Source: Candidatus Rokuibacteriota bacterium (GTDB lineage Bacteria > Methylomirabilota > Methylomirabilia > Rokubacteriales > CSP1-6). From it: a stretch of DNA of 56,813 nt. Made by a program: the position numbers and the translations under genes. Of this stretch, positions 34,949-45,645 are shown piece after piece. The notes beneath the pieces are model-generated. The model was given only the letters and a program-made list of their open reading frames with translations, was not told the origin of the DNA and searched no databases. The stretch covers positions 1 to 56,813 of the forward strand of contig QHTE01000006.1 of the NCBI GenBank assembly GCA_003220685.1, in the 5' to 3' direction. Position 1 is the first letter of the stretch. Every line of letters begins with the position of its first letter.

Positions 34949-36402
34949 CCACTCCCTCGAGCTCCCGGGGGCTCAGAGGCCGGACGCTCAGAAGCTTCCT
35001 GCTCCTCGGCGCCCAGAAGGTGGTGAGCGTGGCCGTCACGGCCGCCGGCGGCATCGCGCTCGCCCGGCTGCTCACGCCGGAGGTCTTCGGCCTCTACGCG
35101 ATCCTCGTCTTCGTGATCACGCTCGGCGTCCGGTTCAGCGAGCTCGGGCTCGGCGCCGCGCTGATCCAGCGTCGCGACCTCGACCTGACGACCGGTCTGC
35201 GCGCCGCGTTCACCGCGACCTTCGCGCTGGCGCTCGTCCTGGGCGTGGCGATCGTGGCGGCGGCGCCGCTGGCGGCGCGGTGGCCGGGTGTGTCGGGCGA
35301 GCTGACCGCGCCCCTCCGCTGGCTGGCGCTCCTGGTGGTGCTCTCGTCGCTCCGCATGCCGGCCATGGTGCTGCTCGAGCGCAGGCTCGCCTACCTGCCG
35401 CTGACGATCGCCGAGACCGCCGACACGGTGACGTTCAACGCCGTCGCGATCGCGGCCGCGGTCGCCGGCGCGGGACTCTGGAGCTTTGTGCTGGGCGCGC
35501 TCGCGGCGCGCGTCGCGAACCTGGCCGTGCTCTGGATCGCGACCCGGTGGCAGCCGACCGTGCGCTGGGATCGGGCCGAGCTGGCGCCAGTGCTGAAGTT
35601 CGGCATCCTGTTCCAGGCGAGCGTCATGATCGCGGTCGCCGGCGACGCGGTGGTGCCGACGTTCGTGACCGCCTGGGGCGGCGTTGCCGCCGTCGGCTAC
35701 CTGAACTGGGCTGCCACCATCGCTTTCCTGCCGCTGCAGGTCGTCAGCATCGCGGGCCGCGTGCTGTTTCCGGCGCTGTCGAGCCTGCAGGCCGAGCCCG
35801 CGCGGTTCGCCGAGGCGACCGAGCGCGCGCTCAACCGGGTCACGACGATCCTCTATCCGGCGGCGGCCCTGCTGCTCGCGGGCGCCGATCCCGTCGTGCG
35901 CCTGGTGTTCGGCGAAGCGTGGGCGCCGGCGGTGCCCGCGGTGCGCTGTTTCTGTCTGTCCGCGATCATCGGGGGTACCTCGACCATCTTCGTCCACGCG
36001 CTCTACGGCCTCGGCCGGCCCGACCTGGTGTTCCGCCTGAATCTGGCGAGCGCGGCGCTCTTGTGGGTGCTGACGGTCGCGCTGGTGCCGTGGCTCGGCT
36101 TCGCGGGCTTCGCCGTCGCCAGCGCGAGCCTGGCCTGCGCGGGGGTGTCCTACACGGCGCTGAGCCTGCGGCGCCTCGTCCCGCTTCGCTTGCTCCCGGC
36201 CGTGCGGGTGCCGCTCACCGCGAGCGCCGGGAGCGCGGCTGTGCTGGCCGCGCTCGCGGGCTTCTGGATCCACGATCTGCCGTCGCTGGCCGTCGGCGCG
36301 GCGGTGTCGGCCGGCGCGTACGTGGCGTTCGCGGGTGTTATCGGGGGCGCCGCCTGGCGGGTCGAGTTCCTGGCCGACTGGCGGACGGTGCTGCAGGGAT
36401 GA
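34945..36402 (+). CDS. Polysaccharide flippase (Wzx/MOP superfamily)
   Basis: About 485 residues and twelve or more membrane helices. The N-terminal AQKVVSVAVTAAGGIALARLLTPEVFGLYAI pattern (in part: ALARLLTPEVFGLY) is characteristic of oligosaccharide flippases, as is FSELGLGAALIQRRDL. It moves undecaprenyl-linked repeat units across the inner membrane. ATG 34945 is preceded by GGAGG and overlaps the kdsC stop; the open frame upstream to 34900 is not needed. Confidence 0.92.
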   Translation: MTTPSSSRGLRGRTLRSFLLLGAQKVVSVAVTAAGGIALARLLTPEVFGLYAILVFVITLGVRFSELGLGAALIQRRDLDLTTGLRAAFTATFALALVLGVAIVAAAPLAARWPGVSGELTAPLRWLALLVVLSSLRMPAMVLLERRLAYLPLTIAETADTVTFNAVAIAAAVAGAGLWSFVLGALAARVANLAVLWIATRWQPTVRWDRAELAPVLKFGILFQASVMIAVAGDAVVPTFVTAWGGVAAVGYLNWAATIAFLPLQVVSIAGRVLFPALSSLQAEPARFAEATERALNRVTTILYPAAALLLAGADPVVRLVFGEAWAPAVPAVRCFCLSAIIGGTSTIFVHALYGLGRPDLVFRLNLASAALLWVLTVALVPWLGFAGFAVASASLACAGVSYTALSLRRLVPLRLLPAVRVPLTASAGSAAVLAALAGFWIHDLPSLAVGAAVSAGAYVAFAGVIGGAAWRVEFLADWRTVLQG

Positions 36403-37040
36403 AAGTCAAGGAGACGTGGCGACACTTCACGCCCGCGCAGGTGAAGGACTTTCTCCGCGTTGGCCACGAGGGCCGCGACCACCCCTCCCGTCTCAGGACG
36501 ATCGAGCTGCTCGAGGGGATGACCTCGGTGCTCGACGTGGGCTGCGGCACCGGCGTCATGTTCGAGCTACTGCGCGAGCGCCGGCCCGACATCGACTATC
36601 TCGGGATCGACGTGACCGTGCAGTTCGTCACGGCGGCGCGCGAGCGGTTTCCGACCGACGCGACGCGGTTCCGGGAGAGCTCGCTCTACGATCTCGGCCG
36701 GCTGCCCGGCGTGTACGACGCGGTGCTGTGCCGGCACATCCTCGAGCATTTGCCCGACTGGGAGCCGGCGGTGCAGTGCATGTACGAGCGCGCCGGCAAG
36801 AAGCTCATCATCGTGTTCTACCTGGCGCCGCGGCCGCTCAGATTCCGCCGCAAGCGCGACGAGCGCTTCGAGCCGGGCTTCTACACTCACACCTACGATC
36901 TCGGCCGCTTCGTGGAGCATCTGCTGAACGGCCTCACGCCCGCGCCCGCGGAGGTCCGCATTCACCCGCGCCAGGGCACGAGCGATCCGCGGTTCCGATG
37001 GCGCGACCGCGAGAACATCATCTACGAGGTCGTCCGGTGA
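36399..37040 (+). CDS. Class I SAM-dependent methyltransferase
   Basis: 213 residues with motif I VLDVGCGTGVMFELL, an acidic residue after beta 2 (YLGIDVT) and the post-motif LCRHILEHLPDWE. It probably methylates a sugar or lipid-linked sugar in the EPS pathway. The C-terminal half is basic and aromatic (RFRWRDRENIIYEVV). It overlaps both neighbours (ATGA and GTGA), so it is made together with the flippase and the first GT2. Confidence 0.88.
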   Translation: MKVKETWRHFTPAQVKDFLRVGHEGRDHPSRLRTIELLEGMTSVLDVGCGTGVMFELLRERRPDIDYLGIDVTVQFVTAARERFPTDATRFRESSLYDLGRLPGVYDAVLCRHILEHLPDWEPAVQCMYERAGKKLIIVFYLAPRPLRFRRKRDERFEPGFYTHTYDLGRFVEHLLNGLTPAPAEVRIHPRQGTSDPRFRWRDRENIIYEVVR

Positions 37041-37966
37041 AGGTGAGCCTCGTCATCGCCGCGTTCAATCACGGGCGGTTTCTCGCCGAGGCGCTCGACA
37101 GCGCGATCGGCCAGACGCTCGGGGGCGTCGAAATCGTCGTGGTCGACGACGGCTCGACCGACGACACCCAGGCCGTGCTCGCCCGCTACGCCGGGCGGAT
37201 CCGGGTCGTCCGTCAGCCGAACCGCGGTCTGGCGGCCGCCCGCAACACGGGGCTCGCGACCGCGCGCGGCGCCTACGTGAGCTTTCTCGACGCCGACGAC
37301 GTCCTGATGCCGACCAAGCTCGCCGACCAGGTCGCGGTGCTCGAGCGGGCGCCGACCGTCGGCTGGACCTACTGCGACGTGCTCATCGAGACCACTGCGA
37401 CCGGCGCCCAGACGCGGGCCTCGGAGCGGTTCGGCTACGCTGCCAGGATGCTCGAGGGGTGGCTCTTCCCCGAGCTGATCCACGGCAACTTCATTCCCGC
37501 GATCGCGCCGCTCGTCCGTCGCCCCGTGCTCGACGCGGCGGGCGGGTTCGACGAGCGGCTGACCGCGCTCGAGGACTGGGACCTCTGGCTCCGCCTGTCC
37601 TTGATCTCCGAGGCGCGCTACAGCCCCGCCGTGCTCGTGCGCTACCGCGTCCATCCCGGCGGCATGAGCGAGGACCGGTCCCGGATGGACGGCAATCGCT
37701 TTCGCGTCCTCGACAAGCTCTGCCGGACGCGCCCGGCGGCGCTGGAGGGGCTCGGAGCCGCGGGCCGCCGCATCATCGCCGACACGCACAACTGGCTCGG
37801 CAAGGAGGCGTACGCGCGCGGCGACTGGACGGAGGCGCGGCGACGCTTCGCCGCCTCGCTCGTGACGGTGCCCTGGCAGCGGCAAGCGCCGGTCCTCCTC
37901 GGCCTCAGCCTGGTTCGCGCGGGGACACGGCCCCGCCCGAGCGAGCCGACGACGGGACCGAGGTGA
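37037..37966 (+). CDS. Family 2 glycosyltransferase 1
   Basis: 309 residues. GT-A fold: KVSLVIAAFNHGRFLAEAL, VVVDDGSTDDTQ, and the metal-binding SFLDADD. A later acceptor-site motif is EDWDLWLRLS. It transfers a nucleotide-activated sugar onto the lipid-linked acceptor; the specific sugar cannot be told. GTG 37037 overlaps the methyltransferase stop. A 25-base gap follows, one of the longest in the operon. Confidence 0.93.
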   Translation: MKVSLVIAAFNHGRFLAEALDSAIGQTLGGVEIVVVDDGSTDDTQAVLARYAGRIRVVRQPNRGLAAARNTGLATARGAYVSFLDADDVLMPTKLADQVAVLERAPTVGWTYCDVLIETTATGAQTRASERFGYAARMLEGWLFPELIHGNFIPAIAPLVRRPVLDAAGGFDERLTALEDWDLWLRLSLISEARYSPAVLVRYRVHPGGMSEDRSRMDGNRFRVLDKLCRTRPAALEGLGAAGRRIIADTHNWLGKEAYARGDWTEARRRFAASLVTVPWQRQAPVLLGLSLVRAGTRPRPSEPTTGPR

Positions 37967-37991
37967 ACGTGGCGGTGCGGCGCCCACAAAC

Positions 37992-38918
37992 ATGATCGAC
38001 CTGGCCGTGATCATCGTCAGCTACAACACGCGCGAGCTCACGCTCCAGGCGGTCGCGTCGGCCCGCAAGGCGATCGCCGGGCTCGACGCGCGCGTCGTCG
38101 TCGCCGACAACGGCTCGGACGGCACCGCGGAGGCCGTGCGGGAAGCGGACCCCGACGTGACGGTGCTGGTGAACGCCGACAATCCCGGATACGGCGCGGC
38201 CGTCAACCGGGCGGCGGCCGCGCAGCGGTCGGCGTACGTCTGCGCGATGAACGCCGACGTCGTGCTCGAGCCCGAGAGCCTCGTGACGCTCCGGCGCTTC
38301 CTCGACGCCCACCGCGAGTGCGGCCTCGTCGGGCCCGCCTTCGCCTATCCGGACGGCGCCCCGCAACCCTCGGCCAAGCGCTTCCCCACGCTCGGGGTGG
38401 CGCTCGGCGAGGTGCTCGGGATTCACGCCGCAGCGCCGCGCAATCGATGGGTCAGGCGGCTCTACTACGCGGATCGCGCCCTGACGCGCGACACGCGTGT
38501 CGACACCATCTCGGGCGCCGTGATGCTGGCGCGCGCCGAGGCGTTCGACGAGGTCGGGCGTTTCGACGAGGGCTTCCGGATGTACTTCGAGGAGACGGAC
38601 CTCTGCCGGCGGCTTCACGATCGCGGCCACGGCGTCGCGATCTGTCCCGCGGCCCGCGCGATCCACCAGCACGGCGCCAGCACGCGGCAGACCTCGGTGC
38701 GCCAGGTCGAGTACTACCTGAGCTACGTGCGCTACTTCCGCAAGCATCACGGCCGCGCCGCGGCGGCGATCCTCCGCGCCGCGGTGGCCGCCGGCGCGCT
38801 CGCGCGGATGGCCGCGCTGGTGGTCAAGTATCCGCCCCTCGATTCGCATCGCGTCGCCAGTCTCAAACAGAAGGAAGCGGCGTGCGCGCGCCTGCTGCGC
38901 GCACTCGGCTCGTCCTGA
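37992..38918 (+). CDS. Family 2 glycosyltransferase 2 (rhamnosyltransferase-like)
   Basis: 308 residues: LAVIIVSYNTRELTLQAV, VVADNGSDGT, NPGYGAAVNRAAA, VCAMNADVVLEPES and the C-terminal YFEETDLCRRLHDRG. The NADV/EETDL pattern with SGAVMLAR is the WbbL/rhamnosyltransferase type of GT2. A C-terminal hydrophobic stretch (AAAAILRAAVAAGALARMAALV) may be a membrane-associated helix. Confidence 0.93.
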   Translation: MIDLAVIIVSYNTRELTLQAVASARKAIAGLDARVVVADNGSDGTAEAVREADPDVTVLVNADNPGYGAAVNRAAAAQRSAYVCAMNADVVLEPESLVTLRRFLDAHRECGLVGPAFAYPDGAPQPSAKRFPTLGVALGEVLGIHAAAPRNRWVRRLYYADRALTRDTRVDTISGAVMLARAEAFDEVGRFDEGFRMYFEETDLCRRLHDRGHGVAICPAARAIHQHGASTRQTSVRQVEYYLSYVRYFRKHHGRAAAAILRAAVAAGALARMAALVVKYPPLDSHRVASLKQKEAACARLLRALGSS

Positions 38919-38923
38919 GCCCG

Positions 38924-40048
38924 ATGCCCGCGCTCAAGGCGCTCATGGTCGAGACGGGGGGCTGGGGCGGCATCGCGCACTACACCTGGAACCTGTGCGC
39001 GGCGCTGACGAGCGCGGGGGTCGAGGTCTCGCTCCTGACCAACCGCGAGTGGGAGCTGGCGCACCTGTCGTCGGTCTTCGAGGTCGACCGGTGCTTTTCG
39101 GCCGGCGCCGGATACCTCGGCAACGTGAAGGCGCTGCGGGATCGAGTCGCCCGCGCGCGGCCCGGGCTCGTCCACGTGCAGAGCGTGCTCTCGACCCGCT
39201 TCGACGCCCTGCTGTGGCCCCTGATCCGGCGCCACACGCCGGTGGTGATGACGATCCACAACGTGCGCCCGCACGAGCGTATTCGCTGGGACGACTGGAC
39301 GCTCTGGCGCTGCCTCGCCGCGGCCGACGCGGTCGTCGTCCACACCAAGCAGGCGGCGGCGATCGCGCGGCACCGTCTTCCCGCCGCCGCCCGGATCGAG
39401 CTCATCCATCACGGCGACGCGGGCTTCCTGGGCAACGGGCGGCCCGATCGCCTCGTCGCGCGTACGGCGCTCGGCCTGCCGAGCGGCGCCCGGATCGTGC
39501 TCGCCTTCGGCGCGATCCGTCCGTACAAGGGAATTCACGACGTCATCGCCGCGCTGCCCGAGCTGCGCCGCCGCCACGCCGACGCGCGCCTGGTGATCGC
39601 CGGGCCGCTCCTGGTCGGCAGCGAAGGGGAGTATCGCGAGGCGATCCGCCGAGCCGGCGTGGACGACGCCGTGGTGTTCCGCCCCGGCTACGTCCCGGCC
39701 GAGGCGGTGGCGACCTACTTCGCCGCCGCCGACGTCGCGGTCTACAACTACCGCGACGTCACGGACAGCGGATCGCTCCGGCTCGCGTGCGACCTCGGCA
39801 CGCCGGTGGTCGCGACCGCCGTCGGAAGCTTCCGTGAATTCCTGACCGACGGCGTGACCGCCCGCCTGATCGAGCCGGGCGACGCGCCCGCGCTGGTGAA
39901 GGCGCTCGGCGACGTGCTGGCCCGACCCGCGGCCGCCGCGCGCATGGCCGCGGCGGCGCGCGCGCTGGCGACCTCCGCGTGGTCGTGGGCCGAGAGCGCC
40001 AGGGCCACGGCGCGGCTCTACCAGACGCTCGCACGAGGCGCCGCGTGA
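38924..40048 (+). CDS. Family 4 glycosyltransferase 1
   Basis: 374 residues, GT-B fold: N-terminal GGWGGIAHYTWNLC, inter-domain VLAFGAIRPYKGIHDVI and the nucleotide-sugar site around VAVYNYRDVTDSGSLRLACD (where the usual E-x7-E is replaced by a divergent loop). An alternative start is ATG 38945. It overlaps the next GTG (GTGA). Confidence 0.9.
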   Translation: MPALKALMVETGGWGGIAHYTWNLCAALTSAGVEVSLLTNREWELAHLSSVFEVDRCFSAGAGYLGNVKALRDRVARARPGLVHVQSVLSTRFDALLWPLIRRHTPVVMTIHNVRPHERIRWDDWTLWRCLAAADAVVVHTKQAAAIARHRLPAAARIELIHHGDAGFLGNGRPDRLVARTALGLPSGARIVLAFGAIRPYKGIHDVIAALPELRRRHADARLVIAGPLLVGSEGEYREAIRRAGVDDAVVFRPGYVPAEAVATYFAAADVAVYNYRDVTDSGSLRLACDLGTPVVATAVGSFREFLTDGVTARLIEPGDAPALVKALGDVLARPAAAARMAAAARALATSAWSWAESARATARLYQTLARGAA

Positions 40049-41475
40049 TCCTGGCGCTGGCGGTGGCCGCGGTGGCGCTCGCCATCCGGGTCCTCATCTC
40101 CGAGTTCCAGCCCGTCATCCAGCCCGACGGCGTCGTCTACCTGGCGGTGGCCAAGCAGTTCCAGACGACGGGCTCGCCCTTCGATCCGCTGTTCCATCCG
40201 ATCTATCCGATCTGCATCGCGCTCGCCCAGCCGCTCGTCGGGGACTGGGAGATGTCGGGCCGCCTCGTCTCCGCCTTCTTCGGGGCGCTCGTGGTCCTGC
40301 CCGCGTTCGCGCTCGCCCGCGGGATCGTCGGACGCCAGGCCGCGCTGCTGGCGGCCGTGTTCACCGCCGTGCATCCGCGCCTGGTGCAGAACTCGGCCTC
40401 CGTGCTGTGCGAGGCGACGTACACGTTTCTCCTCGTGTCCGGGGTGCTGGCCGCGCGGCGGGGGCTGGTGAGCGGGCCGCGGACATTGGTCCCGTTCGCC
40501 GGGCTCTGTCTCGGGCTCGCGTACCTCGTACGTCCCGAGGGCGCGCTCTACTTCGTGGGCCTCGTCCTCGTCGCGCTCTTCATGATCGTGACGGGCCGGG
40601 ACCGCGCCGCGGCGATCCTGCCCTGGGCGGGCGCGGCCGTTGTCGTGTTCGCCGCCGTCGTCGCGCCTTACGTCTGGTACCTCGCCAAGGTCTGGGGCCA
40701 CGTCACGCTCAGCGGCAAGATCGACCACAACCTGCCGCTGTCGACGGGCGCCGCCACCGCGCCGAGCCCGCTGCCGATGCGCGTCCTCGAGAACCTGCTC
40801 CTCTTTCAGAAGTACGCGGTGCCGGATCTGCTGCCGTGGATCCTGCTCCTGCTCGTGCTGCCGGGCGTGCTGGCGCGGGGCCGGACGACGGGATGGCTCG
40901 GCCGCGACGGGATCCTGCTCGCGGCCGCCCTGCCGCCCTTCGCGTCGCTCGCGTTCCACGTCGAGCCGCGCATCTTTCTGCCGATCCTGCCGTTCATCCT
41001 GCCCTTCACGGCGGTCGGCATGCTCTGGGCGGCCGTCACCCTCACCGACGCGCGCCGCGGCTGGCGGTGGGCGCTCGCGATGGCGCTCGTCGTCGCGCTC
41101 GTCCTGGTGCCGTGGACCTTCCAGCCGATCCTGCGTCCCGACGCGGGCGCCGCGCTCTACCGCCAGGCTGCGCGCTGGATCGCCGAGACTCAGCCCCGCG
41201 ACGCCGTGCTGCTCGATCGCAAGCCACTCATCGCGTTCTACAGCGAGCGGCGCTGGGTTCCGCTGCCGCGGGTCGGCCCCGACGAGCTGCTCGCCGCCGC
41301 GCGCCACGCCGGCGCCCGGCTCGTCGTGCTCGACAGCCGCGAATTTCTCTTCGATCGGCCGGGCCTGGTCCCGCTGCTCTGGGGGCCGCCGCCGCCGGGC
41401 CTGGACGTCCTCCGCGATTTTGACGCCGCGCCGGCCGACCGGCTGCGGATCCTGGTGGTCAACGACCGTGGGTGA
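40045..41475 (+). CDS. GT39/ArnT-like polytopic glycosyltransferase
   Basis: 476 residues with about ten membrane helices. The first loop contains QPDGVVYLAVAKQF, with Asp in the expected DE/D position, then RPEGALYFVG and PRIFLPILPF, characteristic of the PMT/dolichyl-phosphate-mannose family (GT39/GT83). These use polyprenyl-phosphate sugars at the periplasmic face. The C-terminal soluble part (LLDRKPLIAFYSERRW) is typical. It may decorate the polymer after flipping. GTG 40045 overlaps the preceding stop. Confidence 0.85.
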   Translation: MILALAVAAVALAIRVLISEFQPVIQPDGVVYLAVAKQFQTTGSPFDPLFHPIYPICIALAQPLVGDWEMSGRLVSAFFGALVVLPAFALARGIVGRQAALLAAVFTAVHPRLVQNSASVLCEATYTFLLVSGVLAARRGLVSGPRTLVPFAGLCLGLAYLVRPEGALYFVGLVLVALFMIVTGRDRAAAILPWAGAAVVVFAAVVAPYVWYLAKVWGHVTLSGKIDHNLPLSTGAATAPSPLPMRVLENLLLFQKYAVPDLLPWILLLLVLPGVLARGRTTGWLGRDGILLAAALPPFASLAFHVEPRIFLPILPFILPFTAVGMLWAAVTLTDARRGWRWALAMALVVALVLVPWTFQPILRPDAGAALYRQAARWIAETQPRDAVLLDRKPLIAFYSERRWVPLPRVGPDELLAAARHAGARLVVLDSREFLFDRPGLVPLLWGPPPPGLDVLRDFDAAPADRLRILVVNDRG

Positions 41476-42604
41476 GCGGCCGGCCCGCCCCGCGTCGATC
41501 CTCGTCGTGTCTAACCACGGCGCCGTCGTCGGCGGCGGCGAGCTGAGCCTGCTGGACTTGCTGCGTGGTCTCGACCGCGACCGCTGGGCGCCGGTCCTCG
41601 TCGTCCCCGAGGACGGCGAGGTGGCGACGAGAGGACGAGACCTGGACCTGCCGGTCCACGTGATCCCGCTGCCGCCGCTGCGCCGGCCGGGGCCCGGCAG
41701 CGTCCGGAGCGTGAGCGCGCTCGTGCGGCTCTCCAGGGCCGGCGATGCGGCGTTGATCCACGCCAATGGCTCGCGCGCGATGGCGTACGCGGCGGTCGCC
41801 GGCAGACTGACCGCGCGCCCCACGCTCTGGCACGTGCGCGTCGCCGACCGCGACGGCCTGGTCGACCGTGCCCTCTGCGCGGTCGCGACCGCCATCATCG
41901 CGACATCGCGCGCGGTGGCGCGCCGGTTCCCGTGGGCTCCGGCGAAGGTCCGGGTGGTGCCGAACGGCGTCGACTTGAAGCGCTTCGCGCCGCGGCCGCC
42001 GTCCAGCGCCTTGCGCGCGAGCCTCGGGGTGCCGCCCTCGGCGCCGGTCGCGCTGTCGATCGGACGCCATGTGCCGGAGAAGGGCTATCGGCACCTGGTC
42101 GACGCCGCCGCGCTGGTCGAGCGCGCGAGGCCCGGCGTGCACTGGGTCCTCGTCGGCGACGGCGAGCTTCGGAGCGAGCTCGAGGCCCGAGCCCGGCGTC
42201 TGGGTCTCGAGTCGCGCGTGCACTTCACGGGATGGCGCGACGACGTCGCCGACGTACTGGCGCTCTCGGACGTGTTCGTCCTGCCGTCCCAGAGCGAAGG
42301 ATTCGGCCGCGTGCTGGTCGAGGCGATGGCGATGGGTCGCGCGATCGTCGCGACCGCGGTCGGCGGCGTTCCCGACGTCGTGCTCGCGGGCCGGACCGGA
42401 CTGCTGGTCCAGCCGGCCGACCCCGTGGCGCTCGCGGACGCGGTGCGCGCGCTGCTCGACGATCCGGCGCGCGCGGCCCGCCTCGGCGCCGCGGGCCGCG
42501 CGCGGGCGGAGTCGAGCTTCAGCCTCGGCGCCCACGTCCACGCGGTCGAGCGCGTGTACGACGAGGTGCTCGCGCGCGCCGCGCGGGACGCGGGGCCGCG
42601 GTGA
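41468..42604 (+). CDS. Family 4 glycosyltransferase 2
   Basis: 378 residues: SNHGAVVGGGELSLLDLL, VRVVPNGVDLKRFAP, IGRHVPEKGYRHLVDAA and the donor-binding PSQSEGFGRVLVEAMAMGRA (E-x7-E). A clean GT4 retaining glycosyltransferase. GTG 41468 overlaps the GT39-like gene by eight bases, a longer overlap than at other junctions. Confidence 0.94.
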   Translation: MGERPARPASILVVSNHGAVVGGGELSLLDLLRGLDRDRWAPVLVVPEDGEVATRGRDLDLPVHVIPLPPLRRPGPGSVRSVSALVRLSRAGDAALIHANGSRAMAYAAVAGRLTARPTLWHVRVADRDGLVDRALCAVATAIIATSRAVARRFPWAPAKVRVVPNGVDLKRFAPRPPSSALRASLGVPPSAPVALSIGRHVPEKGYRHLVDAAALVERARPGVHWVLVGDGELRSELEARARRLGLESRVHFTGWRDDVADVLALSDVFVLPSQSEGFGRVLVEAMAMGRAIVATAVGGVPDVVLAGRTGLLVQPADPVALADAVRALLDDPARAARLGAAGRARAESSFSLGAHVHAVERVYDEVLARAARDAGPR

Positions 42605-43736
42605 TTCGGCTCGGCGTCGACGGACGCGAGCTTCGGCCGGGCGTGAGCACGGGGATCGGGCGATACGTGCTCGAGGTTCTCCGCGCCGCCTCGGCGGCCG
42701 GCTGGTCGTGCGTCGTCTATGGCGACGCCGGAGCGCGACTCGACCCGACGCTGCCGGGTGTCACGTTCACCGCGCTCGACACGTCGTGGACCCAGTGGTG
42801 GGATCAGGTCACCTTGCCGCGCGCGCTCGCGCGCGATCGCATCACGGTGTTCCTCTCGCCCTACTACAAGGGCCCGGTGCGCGCCCCGTGCCCGGTCGTG
42901 CTGACGATCCACGACCTCTACTTCATCGACTACCCAGGCCGGCATCGGCCAGTCTACGAGGCTATCGTCACCCGGGCGGCTCGCCTGTACGCCGGCCGCG
43001 CAGCGGCGATCATCAGCGACTCGGAATACTCCAAGCGCGCGATCGTGGACCGCCTCGGCGTGAGCGCGACCAAGGTGAGCGTGATCCCGGTCGCGCTGGG
43101 GGGCGAGTTCAAGCCCGCCTCCTTGACGACCGCGGCGCGGGCGCGCTACGGCCTGACGTCGCCCTACGTGCTCTACGTCGGCAACTTCAACCCGCACAAG
43201 AACATCCCGCGGCTGATCCGCGCCTTCGGCCTCTTGCCCGGGCCCGTGCGTAGCCGCCACTCGCTCGTCCTCGCCGGCGGCTATGGCGACGGCCGGCCGG
43301 AGCTGGCGCGGCTCGCCGAATCGCTCGGCCTGACGGACCGCGTCGTCTTTCCCGGGCGCGTCGACGACGCGGATCTGCCCGCGCTCTACTCCGAGGCCGC
43401 GGTGTACGTCACGCCGTCGCTCCAGGAAGGCTTCGGCGCGACGGTGCTCGAGGCGATGGCGTGCGGGGCGCCCGTGATCAGCTCGAACCGCGCCGCGCTG
43501 CCCGAGGTGGTCGGCGACGCCGGCCTCTTGTTCGACGCCGAGCAGGAGCGAGAGCTCGCCGCGGTGCTCGCGCGCGTGCTGTCCGACGCGGCGCTCGCCG
43601 AGGATCTGCGCCGCCGCGCGCTCGCGCGCGCCGGGCTCTACACGCCGGCGCGAACCACTGGACGCGTCCTGGCGCTCCTGCGCGACGTCAACGACGGCGC
43701 CGCCGCCCTGGCCCGCTCGCTCGCGGGGACGCCCTG

Positions 43737-43737
<1 letters not shown>
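42601..43737 (+). CDS. Family 4 glycosyltransferase 3
   Basis: 378 residues: RPGVSTGIGRYVLEVL, LTIHDLYFIDYPGRH, ISDSEYSKRAIVDRLGV, VLYVGNFNPHKNIPRLIRAF and PSLQEGFGATVLEAMACGAP. The STGIGRY and HDLxxxxxP motifs are typical of mannosyltransferase-like GT4 enzymes. It starts GTGA and ends with an ATGA overlap into asnB. Confidence 0.94.
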
Positions 43738-45638
<1,901 letters not shown>

Positions 45639-45645
45639 CGGGCGT